DNA of 12,539 nt from JAUUZT01 sp964654015 (GTDB lineage Bacteria; Chloroflexota; Dehalococcoidia; GIF9; AB-539-J10). The stretch is taken from NCBI GenBank assembly GCA_964654015.1, contig CAZZHQ010000067.1, forward strand, positions 1 to 12,539, given 5' to 3'. Position 1 is the first letter of the stretch; every line of letters starts with the position of its first letter. The notes beneath the pieces are model-generated. The model saw nothing but the letters and a program-made list of their open reading frames with translations, was not told the origin of the DNA and ran no database searches. A program made the position numbers and the translations under genes. This document shows, in pieces, positions 1 to 6,649 of this stretch.

Positions 1-228
1 CTCCATGAAGTCCTTCAGCCAGGCATAGTAGGTGCTGGGGCGGATACCTTCCCGGTGACAGAGGTCCCTGATGGGAGTGTCGCGGCGAAAGCCTTCGAGA
101 ACAATGCGGATCTTCTCCTCCGGGGTGTACTTCCGTCTGGATGCTACTCTAACCTGCTGCATAAAGCCCTTGGTTTGCTTGGTTCTTTCCTCGGCAACTT
201 CAGCTTTATCTTTGTTTTCCTGGGACAT
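1..228 (-). CDS. IS3-family transposase OrfA (helix-turn-helix), partial
   Basis: The first 76 residues of a transposase OrfA run off the left window edge. After a charged N-terminus (MSQENKDKAE...), a helix-turn-helix of the IS3/IS911 type begins near residue 32. The stretch YTPEEKIRIVLEG is followed by a second helix with DLCHREGI and then STYYAWLKDFME, the recognition helix that reads the terminal inverted repeat. The start at 228 is supported by an AGGAG ribosome binding site a few bases upstream (GAGAGGAGCGAAT-ATG). In the family OrfA is usually joined to the DDE-carrying OrfB by a programmed frameshift; that part is not visible. Family assignment is firm; activity of the element is unknown. 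Confidence 0.85.
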   Translation of the reverse strand, partial: MSQENKDKAEVAEERTKQTKGFMQQVRVASRRKYTPEEKIRIVLEGFRRDTPIRDLCHREGIRPSTYYAWLKDFME

Positions 229-299
229 ATTCGCTCCTCTCATTGTTTGGTTAGTTTACTACCTCACAGGAGCTCGTGCCACCCACCTAAAGTGTTCGG

Positions 300-323
300 T
301 TTTAGTGGCCCTTTTAGTGTCCC
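300..323 (-). repeat. Tandem 12-base motifs at the IS end
   Basis: TTTTAGTGGCCC (300-311) is followed directly by TTTTAGTGTCCC (312-323), with one mismatch between the copies. A related TAAAGTGTTCGG lies just inside. Read on the minus strand these are GGGACACTAAAA and GGGCCACTAAAA, the layout of repeated transposase-binding sites at an IS3-type terminus. Binding is inferred from position only. Confidence 0.6.
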
Positions 324-360
324 ATTATAGCTGACGGTCTACAGCTTGAGTTATAAAGTG

Positions 361-413
361 CCACGGGCTTGCCCGTGGGTATCTACATTATCGCCCCCTC
401 CCAGAGGGGAGGG
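361..413. repeat. Pair of GC-rich hairpins (REP-like intergenic repeat)
   Basis: Two perfect inverted repeats sit 17 bases apart. CCACGGG and CCCGTGG (361-378) enclose the loop CTTG, and CCCTCCC and GGGAGGG (396-413) enclose the loop AGAG. Neither is followed by a T-run, so they are poor intrinsic terminators. Short paired hairpins of this kind are often dispersed intergenic repeats. Copies elsewhere in the genome would be needed to confirm that. Confidence 0.5.
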
Positions 414-448
414 TAAATCAAAAAACGCTTGTGTTTGACTTCTAAATA

Positions 449-477
449 TTGGAGTAGTAAATCGAGTCATGTATAAT
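449..477 (+). promoter_or_regulatory. Promoter candidate for the Rieske gene
   Basis: A perfect -10 box TATAAT lies at 472-477, with a weak -35 (TTGGAG, 449-454) at the ideal 17-base spacing. Transcription would start near 484 and give a leader of about 130 bases before the Rieske start codon. The call rests on motif match only. Confidence 0.4.
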
Positions 478-490
478 GCTGGACGAGATC

Positions 491-587
491 TGACTGAAGC
501 ATTAGGGAAAGCCCACACGACTACGATATTCTGGACAGATTCCCTGTGTGGACAGATTACTAGACTTTGACTGAATCCGGTGCTAGT
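491..587 (+). promoter_or_regulatory. Repeat-rich leader upstream of the Rieske gene
   Basis: This leader holds several exact repeats. TGACTGAA occurs at 491-498 and 568-575. TGGACAGATT occurs at 532-541 and 549-558, with a period of 17. Two potential helices cross each other: AGGGAA (504-509) can pair with TTCCCT (540-545), and CCACAC (513-518) with GTGTGG (546-551). ACTAG (559-563) can also pair with CTAGT (583-587). It could be an operator or a structured 5' leader. No known riboswitch class is recognised, and the function is inferred only from the density of repeats. Confidence 0.35.
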
Positions 588-612
588 ATGCTGATATGAT
601 GAGGTGTGTTAA

Positions 613-963
613 ATGACAAGTTTAGTGGAAGCTAGTAAGATCAGCGAACTCAGAGAGGGAACCATAAAAGATATCTTAGTTAATGGACGTGAAATCATCC
701 TAGCCAAAGCCGGAGGTAATTACTACGCCTCTGAAAATCGTTGCCCACACATGGGAGGGAAACTATCGAAGGGAAAATTGGAAGGGACAGTATTCACCTG
801 TCCTCTACATGGTTCTCAATTTGACTTGAGGAATGGTCAGGTGGTTCGCTGGCTAAAGGGGTCTGGGCTTCTCTCTAAGATGGGTAAGATTCTGAAATCA
901 CCGAAACAGCTGACTACATACAAAGTGATAGTTGAAGATGATAAAATTCTGATAGAAACATAG
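613..963 (+). CDS. Rieske [2Fe-2S] ferredoxin-like protein
   Basis: This small soluble electron carrier has 116 residues. The cluster-binding signature is complete: C44-x-H46 (NRCPHMGG), 16 residues, then C63-x2-H66 (CPLHGSQF), which gives the two Cys and two His ligands of a Rieske centre. The length and the lack of a signal peptide or membrane helix match the ferredoxin subunits of non-heme iron oxygenases and NirD-like proteins rather than the anchored Rieske protein of a bc complex. The segment after the second box (residues 80-100) is richer in Lys and Gly than usual. GAGGTG six bases upstream supports the start. It stands alone with its own long leader, 158 bases before korA on the same strand. 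It may serve as a partner for the oxidoreductase downstream, but no oxygenase gene is visible, so the partner is unknown. Confidence 0.9.
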   Translation: MTSLVEASKISELREGTIKDILVNGREIILAKAGGNYYASENRCPHMGGKLSKGKLEGTVFTCPLHGSQFDLRNGQVVRWLKGSGLLSKMGKILKSPKQLTTYKVIVEDDKILIET

Positions 964-1061
964 TCAGCACCTCACTAATGAGAATTCCTGACAGGAGGCT
1001 CAGAATAATTAAGATAACCTGTGCTGTTGACTAAATAAGAGGCCTGACCGCTAATAAGATT

Positions 1062-1089
1062 TTGACCATATTGGAGACTAATCTATCGT
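1062..1089 (+). promoter_or_regulatory. Possible promoter for korAB
   Basis: TTGACC (1062-1067) and TATCGT (1084-1089) are 16 bases apart, which would place the start near 1096 and give a short leader with the GGGAGGTG ribosome binding site of korA. A second TTGACT at 1027-1032 lacks a good -10 at the right distance. Weak evidence. Confidence 0.3.
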
Positions 1090-1121
1090 CTGAGTGACCG
1101 ACCAAACGGGAGGTGTAAAAA

Positions 1122-2849
1122 ATGGAATCACACTTAAATGTTATGGTAGGAGGAGAGGCAGGCCAGGGCGTACAATCAGTGGGTATGATCCTAGCAAAAA
1201 CAATGGCACACGGTGGCCTCCACGTCTTTGCTGACCAGGATTATGAGAATCGGGTTAGAGGAGGCCACAATTTCTTCCGTGTTAGGGTGAGTGACGGAGA
1301 GGTATTGGCTTTATCAGAAAAGCTGGATATCCTGGTGGCACTTAATAAAGAGACAATAGACCTTCACCATAACGAACTGAAAGACAGTGGAGTAATTATC
1401 TTTGACCAACAGCAGACTAAGACCGAAGCTCATAGGAAACGCTACTTCAATGTACCACTAGGAAGAATAGCTGAAGATACCGTCAAGAATAAGCTTATGA
1501 CCAATACTGTAGCTGTTGGCGCAGCAATCGGGCTTTGTGATTACGATTTCGACCTGCTGGCAGTCGTGTTGAGAAAAGAGTTTGAGCGGCATGGGGAGAA
1601 TATTGCCGAAGACAATGTTACTGCTGCCCGGGCTGGGTTTGACTTCGCCCGTGAGCACGGCGCACAGAGACTGAGTCAGAAAATCAAACCGATATCCGGC
1701 AGCAACATAAGAATGCTCCTTAACGGCAACGAGGCGCTGGCGCTAGGAGCAATGGTGGGCGGCTGCAAGTTTATTTCTGGATATCCCATGACACCAGCTT
1801 CTCTTATTTTGGAGTACATGGCAGACAAGGGCCAACATTATGATGTCGTGGCTATGCATGTCGAGGATGAGATAGCTGCCATGAACATGGCTATCGGGGC
1901 AGCCTATACCGGTGTCAGAGCCATGGTTGCCACCTCGGGTGGCGGCTTTTGCCTGATGGTAGAAGGTCTGGCCTTAGCCGGCATGACTGAGACTCCGATA
2001 GTCGTAATGTTGGGGCAGCGACCTGGTCCAGCCACCGGTATGCCGACCAGAACGGAGCAGGGTGAACTCTGGTTTGCCCTTCACGCCGGTCATGGTGAAT
2101 TCCCCCGGGCGATACTGGCACCTGCTACGGCTGACGAAGCTTTCTACACTATGATAAAAGCGTTCAATCTTGCCGAGAAATATCAAACCCCTGTGATTGT
2201 GCTTGCCGATCACCATATAGCTACTTCATATGCTACAGTGGATAGATTCGACCTCAAGCAGGTGAAAATAGACAGGGGTGAGTTTCTCTCGGACAAAGAG
2301 TTAAATAAGTCAGATAATTACAAAAGACACATGGTTACCGAGTCAGGCATTTCTCCCCGGGCCTTACCCGGTCAAGGCAAGACACTGGTGATAACTGACT
2401 CCGATGAGCATGATGAGGCGGGACATCTTATAGAGGACGCGGAGACTCGTAACCAGCAGAACCTGAAGCGGTTCCGCAAGCTGAATGGCCTCAAGGCTGA
2501 GATTAATGGCCCGAAGTTTCACAAGTCGCAAAATGCGAATTTTACGCTTATTGGCTGGGGCAGTACCTATGGAGCAATCAGGGAAGCTGCTGAACTACTC
2601 AAAGAGAGCGGTGTCGCAGCCAATGTCCTCCATCTCAGCGAGATATGGCCGTTTCCGGCAGAAGCAGTTTCCTCAGCTTTGAACAGTGGTGCTAAGAGCA
2701 TAGTCATTGAAAGTAATTACACTGCGCAGATGGCACAACTTATTCGACGCGAGACGGGACACAAGGTAAGTGGTAACATTCTCAAGTTTGATGGTCGCCC
2801 CTTCTCGCCCGAAGAGATCGTCGTTCGTCTGAAGAAGGAGGTGTTGTAG
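1122..2849 (+). CDS. korA: 2-oxoacid:ferredoxin oxidoreductase, fused gamma-alpha subunit
   Basis: This is the large subunit (575 aa) of a thiamine-diphosphate enzyme that oxidatively decarboxylates a 2-oxoacid to acyl-CoA with ferredoxin as electron acceptor, or runs in reverse as a CO2-fixing synthase. Residues 5-185 form the gamma domain, starting with GGEAGQGVQSVG and containing the NRVRGGHNFF stretch. From about 195 the alpha domain follows, with the substrate-pocket motif YPMTPAS (221-227), the acidic HVEDEIAAMNMAIGAA segment and the QRPGPATGMPTRTEQ segment (299-313). The C-terminal transketolase-like domain (about 470-575) is complete. This gamma-alpha fusion paired with a separate beta subunit is the KorAB/OFOR layout; no ferredoxin-like delta subunit is present. 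GGGAGGTG seven bases upstream supports the start, and korB follows after two bases. The true substrate (2-oxoglutarate, pyruvate or broad) cannot be read from sequence. Confidence 0.94.
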   Translation: MESHLNVMVGGEAGQGVQSVGMILAKTMAHGGLHVFADQDYENRVRGGHNFFRVRVSDGEVLALSEKLDILVALNKETIDLHHNELKDSGVIIFDQQQTKTEAHRKRYFNVPLGRIAEDTVKNKLMTNTVAVGAAIGLCDYDFDLLAVVLRKEFERHGENIAEDNVTAARAGFDFAREHGAQRLSQKIKPISGSNIRMLLNGNEALALGAMVGGCKFISGYPMTPASLILEYMADKGQHYDVVAMHVEDEIAAMNMAIGAAYTGVRAMVATSGGGFCLMVEGLALAGMTETPIVVMLGQRPGPATGMPTRTEQGELWFALHAGHGEFPRAILAPATADEAFYTMIKAFNLAEKYQTPVIVLADHHIATSYATVDRFDLKQVKIDRGEFLSDKELNKSDNYKRHMVTESGISPRALPGQGKTLVITDSDEHDEAGHLIEDAETRNQQNLKRFRKLNGLKAEINGPKFHKSQNANFTLIGWGSTYGAIREAAELLKESGVAANVLHLSEIWPFPAEAVSSALNSGAKSIVIESNYTAQMAQLIRRETGHKVSGNILKFDGRPFSPEEIVVRLKKEVL

Positions 2850-2851
2850 GT

Positions 2852-3709
2852 ATGGTAACAATGAAAGACTATACTGAGTCGATTCCTATTGCCTGGTGCC
2901 CAGGCTGTGGCAATTTTGCCATCCTCCAAGCACTGAGAAAGGCATTGGTTGATCTCGGAATCGAGCCTCACCAGGTACTCTTTGTATCCGGTATCGGTCA
3001 GGCGCCCAAGCTACCGCACTATACGCATGGAAATGTCTTTAACGGACTTCACGGACGAACCCTTCCGGCGGCTACCGGTGCAAAAATCGCAAATCATGAA
3101 CTTATCGTGGTTGGTATTGATGGCGATGGCGGTGCCTACGGCGAGGGTATTGGTCACCTGCTCGCCACCATTCGCCGTAATATCAATATGACCTACATGG
3201 TGCACAACAACCAGGTATACGGGTTGACCAAGGGTCAGGCATCGCCTACCAGCGACCTTGGTTTTGTTACAAAGACCACACCGCTGGGAGCCAGCCAGCC
3301 GGTCAACCCGCTGGCTCTGGCGCTAGCCTCCGATGTCACCTTTCTAGCAAGAGGCTTTGCCGGCGATGTCGGACATCTATCTGCGCTTCTGAAAATGGGG
3401 ATAGAGCACCGTGGTTTTTCCCTGATAGATATTCTCCAACCCTGTGTCTCCTTTAATCACCAAAATACCTATCAGTGGTACCGAGAGCGGGTCTACAAAG
3501 TTGAAGATGAATCTGGATACGACTCCGGCGATAAAATAGCTGCCTTTGCCAGAGCCCAGGAGTGGGGTGACCGGATTCCTATCGGACTCATTTACCGGAA
3601 GGAAAGACCAGTCTATGAGGAGCAGCTTCCAGCTCTAGAAGAGATTACGCTTGTCAAACAGAAAATCAACCCACTGCAATTTGAAGCTTTGCTTGACGAA
3701 TTTGTCTAA
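2852..3709 (+). CDS. korB: 2-oxoacid:ferredoxin oxidoreductase, beta (ThDP-binding) subunit
   Basis: This catalytic subunit of 285 residues binds thiamine diphosphate and usually one [4Fe-4S] cluster. The WCPGCGN motif places C16 and C19 near the N-terminus. The ThDP/Mg site is GIDGDGGAYGEG (88-99), followed by HNNQVYGLTKGQASPTS, and C198 sits in the LQPCVSFN motif. In the well-studied OFOR the cluster uses four cysteines. The third, expected in a SGIGCS-type motif 31 residues after the second, is replaced here by glutamine (SGIGQAPKLPHY, Q50), at exactly that spacing. This may be a known subfamily trait, but it affects how the cluster is held. The start at 2852 has GGAGGTG eight bases upstream, inside the end of korA, so the two are translationally coupled; ATG at 2861 is a weaker alternative. 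Electrons presumably leave to a free ferredoxin. Confidence 0.94.
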   Translation: MVTMKDYTESIPIAWCPGCGNFAILQALRKALVDLGIEPHQVLFVSGIGQAPKLPHYTHGNVFNGLHGRTLPAATGAKIANHELIVVGIDGDGGAYGEGIGHLLATIRRNINMTYMVHNNQVYGLTKGQASPTSDLGFVTKTTPLGASQPVNPLALALASDVTFLARGFAGDVGHLSALLKMGIEHRGFSLIDILQPCVSFNHQNTYQWYRERVYKVEDESGYDSGDKIAAFARAQEWGDRIPIGLIYRKERPVYEEQLPALEEITLVKQKINPLQFEALLDEFV

Positions 3710-3730
3710 GCTATATCGGAGGATGCAATA

Positions 3731-3835
3731 ATGGCATACCAGCTAACTGTAAGGAAGGTCTTGGACAAGGTAATACAGAAGGAAATAGAGTCACAGCAAC
3801 TTTACCGATATGACCTGAGATCGCTTTGGTTATGA
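3731..3835 (+). CDS. Small ORF of 34 residues, possibly a gene remnant
   Basis: ATG at 3731 has a strong ribosome binding site (GGAGGAT, 3718-3724, six bases away) just after korB. It opens a reading frame of 34 residues (starting MAYQLTVRKVLDKVIQKEIE) that ends at TGA 3833-3835. The sequence is helical, and its acidic KEIESQQLY stretch loosely recalls the first helix of ferritin-like diiron proteins. Another frame is open from 3819 to a stop at 3966-3968, which would extend the product after a frameshift, but the joined protein is not one I recognise. Either this is a real micropeptide in the korAB operon or the 5' scrap of a decayed gene. The good ribosome binding site is the main support. 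The rest of the 3710-3978 gap holds nothing else I can name. Confidence 0.38.
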   Translation: MAYQLTVRKVLDKVIQKEIESQQLYRYDLRSLWL

Positions 3836-3978
3836 AAAGGGTAAAGTCATTCTCATTTATGGAAAGTTTTACTATCAACTTGGGAAGCGCTCGAGGCCAT
3901 CATTCTGTACCGGCAAACGAGGTAGAGCTAGAGCTGTTGCAGTAGCCATGCGGCTGGGCCATGTGTAAGGGAGTATAA

Positions 3979-6096
3979 ATGACTCGTAAATATAACATGT
4001 TGATCTCTGAAAAGAGCCCCTATTTGCTTCAGCACGTAGAGAATCCTGTCGATTGGTATCCGTGGTCAGAGGAGGCGTTCGGTAAAGCTGGGAAGGAAAA
4101 CAAGCCGGTCTTCTTATCTCTTGGATACTCTACCTGCCACTGGTGCCATGTGATGGCACACGAGTCATTTGAGGACCCCGAAGTGGCTAAGCTCATGAAT
4201 GAGACGTTCGTATCTGTCAAGGTAGATCGTGAGGAACGACCTGACATAGATGGTGTTTACATGACCGTCTGCCAAATGATGACCGGTAGCGGGGGATGGC
4301 CTCTTACGATCATAATGACACCGAATAAAGAGCCCTTCTTTGCCGCCACCTATATTCCGAAGGAGGCACGGTTTGGGCATGCTGGAATGCTGACCCTCAT
4401 ACCACGCATCAAGGAACTCTGGTCGACACGACAGCCTGAGGTATTGAGTTCCGCCACTCAGGTTATTGCATCTCTAAAAAACAATGCACCAGGAGCGCCT
4501 GGCGAAGGCTTGAACGAACCTCTGCTTCACCTTGCTTATGAACAGTTATTAGAGCGCTTCGACGAGCATCACGGGGGATTTGGCAGCGCTCCTAAGTTCC
4601 CAACACCACATAATCTGCTATTTCTATTGAGGTATTGGAAGCGCACGGGTAATGATAAGGCTTTGAACATGGTAGAGAGAACACTCCAATCTATGAGACG
4701 CGGGGGCATTCATGACCATATTGGATTTGGCTTTCATCGTTACTCGACAGACTCAAGATGGCTTGTCCCACACTTCGAAAAGATGCTCTATGACCAAGCC
4801 TTGCTGGCGATAGCCTATACAGAAGCCTACCAAGCAACAAAAAGAGAAGAATATGCTCAAACGGCCCACGAGATTTTCACCTATGTTATGCGGGACATGA
4901 CCTCTCCAGAAGGTGCCTTCTATTCTGCTGAGGACGCCGATAGTGAGGGCGAAGAAGGCAAGTTCTATTTGTGGAAAAATGATGAGATACAGAAGGTGCT
5001 CTCGCATGAAGGAACAGATTTAGCAGTAAGGTTGTTCAATATCACCGCTAATGGTAATTTTACCGACGAGGTTGCCGGCAGAAAAACTGGGCGCAACATT
5101 TTACACTTGACCAAGTCCATTGAGGAACTCGCCTCTGACCTGAGTATGTCTGTGCCCGATCTTAGAGCACGAATAGAAGAGATACGAGAGGAACTCTTCG
5201 CTTACCGAGAGAAACGCATTCATCTTCACAAAGATGACAAAATCCTGACCGACTGGAACGGTCTCATGATTGCTGCGCTGGCAAAGGGAGCTCAGGTCTT
5301 CGATGAGCCGAGGTATGCAAGTGCGGCCAGGCGTGCCGCTGACTTCATCCTCAAGAATGTTCGTACTTCAGAAGGGCGGCTTTTACATCGCTATCGTGAT
5401 GGTGAGGCAGCCTTAAAAGCTCATGTTGACGACTATGCATTCTTGATCTACGGATTGCTGGAACTCTATGAAGCCACCTTTGAGGTGAATTATTTGGAGA
5501 CCGCGCTGGCATTAAACGAGGACTTAATCCGGCACTTCTGGGATCACGAAAACGGCGGATTATATTTTACAGCTGATGATGGTGAGAAGCTTTTAGTTCG
5601 CCAGAAGGAGATCTACGATGGTGCCGTGCCGTCAGGGAATTCAGTGGCAATGTTGAACCTGCTCCGTCTGGGGCGCATAACTGCCGGTGCTGATTTCGAG
5701 GAGAAAGCGGCCAAAATTGGACGAGCATTTTATAGCAGTGTGAGCCAATTGCCATCGGCGTATACCCAGCTCATGGCTGCAGCGGATTTCGCGATCGGGC
5801 CTTCTTACGAAGTGGTCATCGCCGGTGATTTACAGACCAATGACACAAGACAAATGTTAGACGCAATTCGAAGGATATTCGTGCCGAACAAAATAGTTAT
5901 TTTACACCCAACTAACCAGAAACCTCCCTCGATAGATGATATTGTCCCGTTTATTAAAGACCATTCAAGCATAGATGGTAAAGCTACTGCTTACGTCTGT
6001 CTCGACTACAATTGCCAGCTTCCAACTAAAGACATAGGTTCTATGCTTGAATTACTCGGTTCAGACCAACCATTGGAGTCAGGAGCCAAATCTTAA
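3979..6096 (+). CDS. SSP411/YyaL-type protein: thioredoxin-like domain plus alpha/alpha barrel
   Basis: This 705-residue protein is of the SSP411/YyaL/SPATA20 type (DUF255), full length for the family. The N-terminal domain (about 1-165) starts with the family hallmark SEKSPYLLQHVENPVDWYPW and carries the redox-like motif C53-H-W-C56-H followed by ESFEDPEVA and VDREERPDID. It continues with GSGGWPLTIIMTP, a thioredoxin-like fold with a CxxC centre. The rest (about 175-690) is a six-hairpin alpha/alpha barrel related to sugar epimerases, with the FGSAPKFPTPHNL, HFEKMLYDQA, YSAEDADSEGEEGKFY, DDKILTDWNG and YDGAVPSGNSV segments all intact. No signal peptide is seen, so it is cytoplasmic. The physiological role of the family is not settled. 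AAGGGAG nine bases upstream supports the start. The gene after its stop is truncated, so its original neighbours are not certain. Confidence 0.94.
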   Translation: MTRKYNMLISEKSPYLLQHVENPVDWYPWSEEAFGKAGKENKPVFLSLGYSTCHWCHVMAHESFEDPEVAKLMNETFVSVKVDREERPDIDGVYMTVCQMMTGSGGWPLTIIMTPNKEPFFAATYIPKEARFGHAGMLTLIPRIKELWSTRQPEVLSSATQVIASLKNNAPGAPGEGLNEPLLHLAYEQLLERFDEHHGGFGSAPKFPTPHNLLFLLRYWKRTGNDKALNMVERTLQSMRRGGIHDHIGFGFHRYSTDSRWLVPHFEKMLYDQALLAIAYTEAYQATKREEYAQTAHEIFTYVMRDMTSPEGAFYSAEDADSEGEEGKFYLWKNDEIQKVLSHEGTDLAVRLFNITANGNFTDEVAGRKTGRNILHLTKSIEELASDLSMSVPDLRARIEEIREELFAYREKRIHLHKDDKILTDWNGLMIAALAKGAQVFDEPRYASAARRAADFILKNVRTSEGRLLHRYRDGEAALKAHVDDYAFLIYGLLELYEATFEVNYLETALALNEDLIRHFWDHENGGLYFTADDGEKLLVRQKEIYDGAVPSGNSVAMLNLLRLGRITAGADFEEKAAKIGRAFYSSVSQLPSAYTQLMAAADFAIGPSYEVVIAGDLQTNDTRQMLDAIRRIFVPNKIVILHPTNQKPPSIDDIVPFIKDHSSIDGKATAYVCLDYNCQLPTKDIGSMLELLGSDQPLESGAKS

Positions 6097-6393
6097 CATT
6101 ATGACCTAAATGGAGTAAGATTACTTCGTGAAGCAAAAAACGCCAACGATGGGTATACAACTTCCTTTCCACTCGACTATATAATGAATAACGACATCAT
6201 AATAGCCTACAAGATGAATGAAATTGATCTACAGCCGGAAAGGGGATACCCCTTTCAACTAGTGGCCGAAAGCAAATGGGGATATAAATGGAAAACTGAG
6301 ATAGAATTATCTGATGATATTGACTACAAGGGTTATTGGGAAAGTAGAGGATACTCCGACACTGGAGACTTGGATAAAGACTTTTTTGAATAA
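6097..6393 (+). pseudogene. C-terminal fragment of a sulfite-oxidase/YedY-like molybdopterin oxidoreductase
   Basis: Immediately after the SSP411 stop codon, in the same frame, an open frame of 98 codons reads YDLNGVRLLREAK, DGYTTSFPLDYIM, IIIAYKMN, ERGYPFQLVAESKWGYKW, TEIELSD and YKGYWESRGYSD. These are hallmark segments of the C-terminal part of molybdopterin enzymes of the sulfite oxidase/MsrP (YedY) family. The N-terminal half with the cofactor-binding cysteine is absent, and there is no start codon with a ribosome binding site. The first ATG, at 6184, lies inside the conserved domain after an AT-rich stretch. After YKW the usual few residues before the final strand also seem to be missing. 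The gene was therefore decapitated, probably by a deletion that joined it to the end of the SSP411 gene. It cannot encode a working enzyme. The last base of its stop codon overlaps the next start. Confidence 0.8.
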
Positions 6394-6644
6394 TGAAAAA
6401 CATAGCCAACCAAGACTTGTTTAGGGAAACAATACACCGATTATTGGTAGTTTTTGTAGTATTATATCTGGTTACTGGCTTTGGTATCACAGAGCTCAGG
6501 ATGGTCGAAACTTTAACTTTTGGATTATTAACAAAGAACTGGGCCTTCAAGATTCACAACAATCTATGGATTCCTTTTATAATAATACTGCTGGGCTTGC
6601 ACATTTGCTTGTCACTAATAAAAAGGAGGAAAAAGGAAAGGTAA
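6393..6644 (+). CDS. Small two-helix membrane protein, possible heme b partner of the Mo enzyme
   Basis: This 83-residue protein has two hydrophobic helices (about 15-33 and 57-77) and a basic tail (KRRKKER). Histidines lie at the start of helix 1 (H15, in TIHRLL), just before helix 2 (H55, in FKIHNN) and within helix 2 (H70, in LLGLHICL). This pattern suggests a small cytochrome b561/MsrQ-like or DUF4405-like heme anchor. Its ATG overlaps the stop codon of the molybdopterin fragment (TAATG), so it was translationally coupled to it, and the pair resembles a molybdoenzyme with a membrane heme partner. The gene itself looks intact, but with the partner truncated its expression and use are doubtful. 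Heme binding is inferred from the histidines and context. It could also be an unrelated small membrane protein. Confidence 0.55.
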   Translation: MKNIANQDLFRETIHRLLVVFVVLYLVTGFGITELRMVETLTFGLLTKNWAFKIHNNLWIPFIIILLGLHICLSLIKRRKKER

Positions 6645-6649
6645 TTAAT

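Larger units (their letters stand above)
1..327 (-). mobile_element. IS3-type insertion sequence, left end, cut by window edge
   Basis: The minus strand from about 327 reads into a transposase OrfA. The 100 bases before its start codon contain tandem copies of a 12-base motif (300-311 and 312-323), which is typical of the transposase-binding inverted repeat at the tip of an IS3-type element. The exact outer end is not fixed: the sequence around 324-330 is the likely tip. The OrfB part and the other end lie outside the window, so completeness and target duplication cannot be judged. Confidence 0.6.

Noticed and set aside
55..334. Plus-strand reading frames of about 90 codons at the left edge
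   Set aside because: They are antisense to the clear OrfA transposase, lack ribosome binding sites and show no recognisable protein features.
361..413. Paired hairpins as a terminator or CRISPR repeat
   Set aside because: No T-run follows either stem and there is only one copy of each, with no spacers, so neither reading holds.
504..551. Classical H-type pseudoknot in the Rieske leader
   Set aside because: The second and first helix 3' strands are contiguous, leaving no loop to span six base pairs, so both helices can hardly form together; alternative pairing is more likely.
6197..6550. Minus-strand frame of 117 codons
   Set aside because: It lies opposite the molybdopterin fragment and the small membrane protein, both supported by conserved residues; this frame has no such support.
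6566..6649. Longer N-terminus for the 247-aa membrane protein starting at ATG 6566
   Set aside because: It would overlap the preceding gene by 79 bases without a ribosome binding site, while 6650 follows that gene's stop with a purine-rich site and starts with a normal membrane helix.
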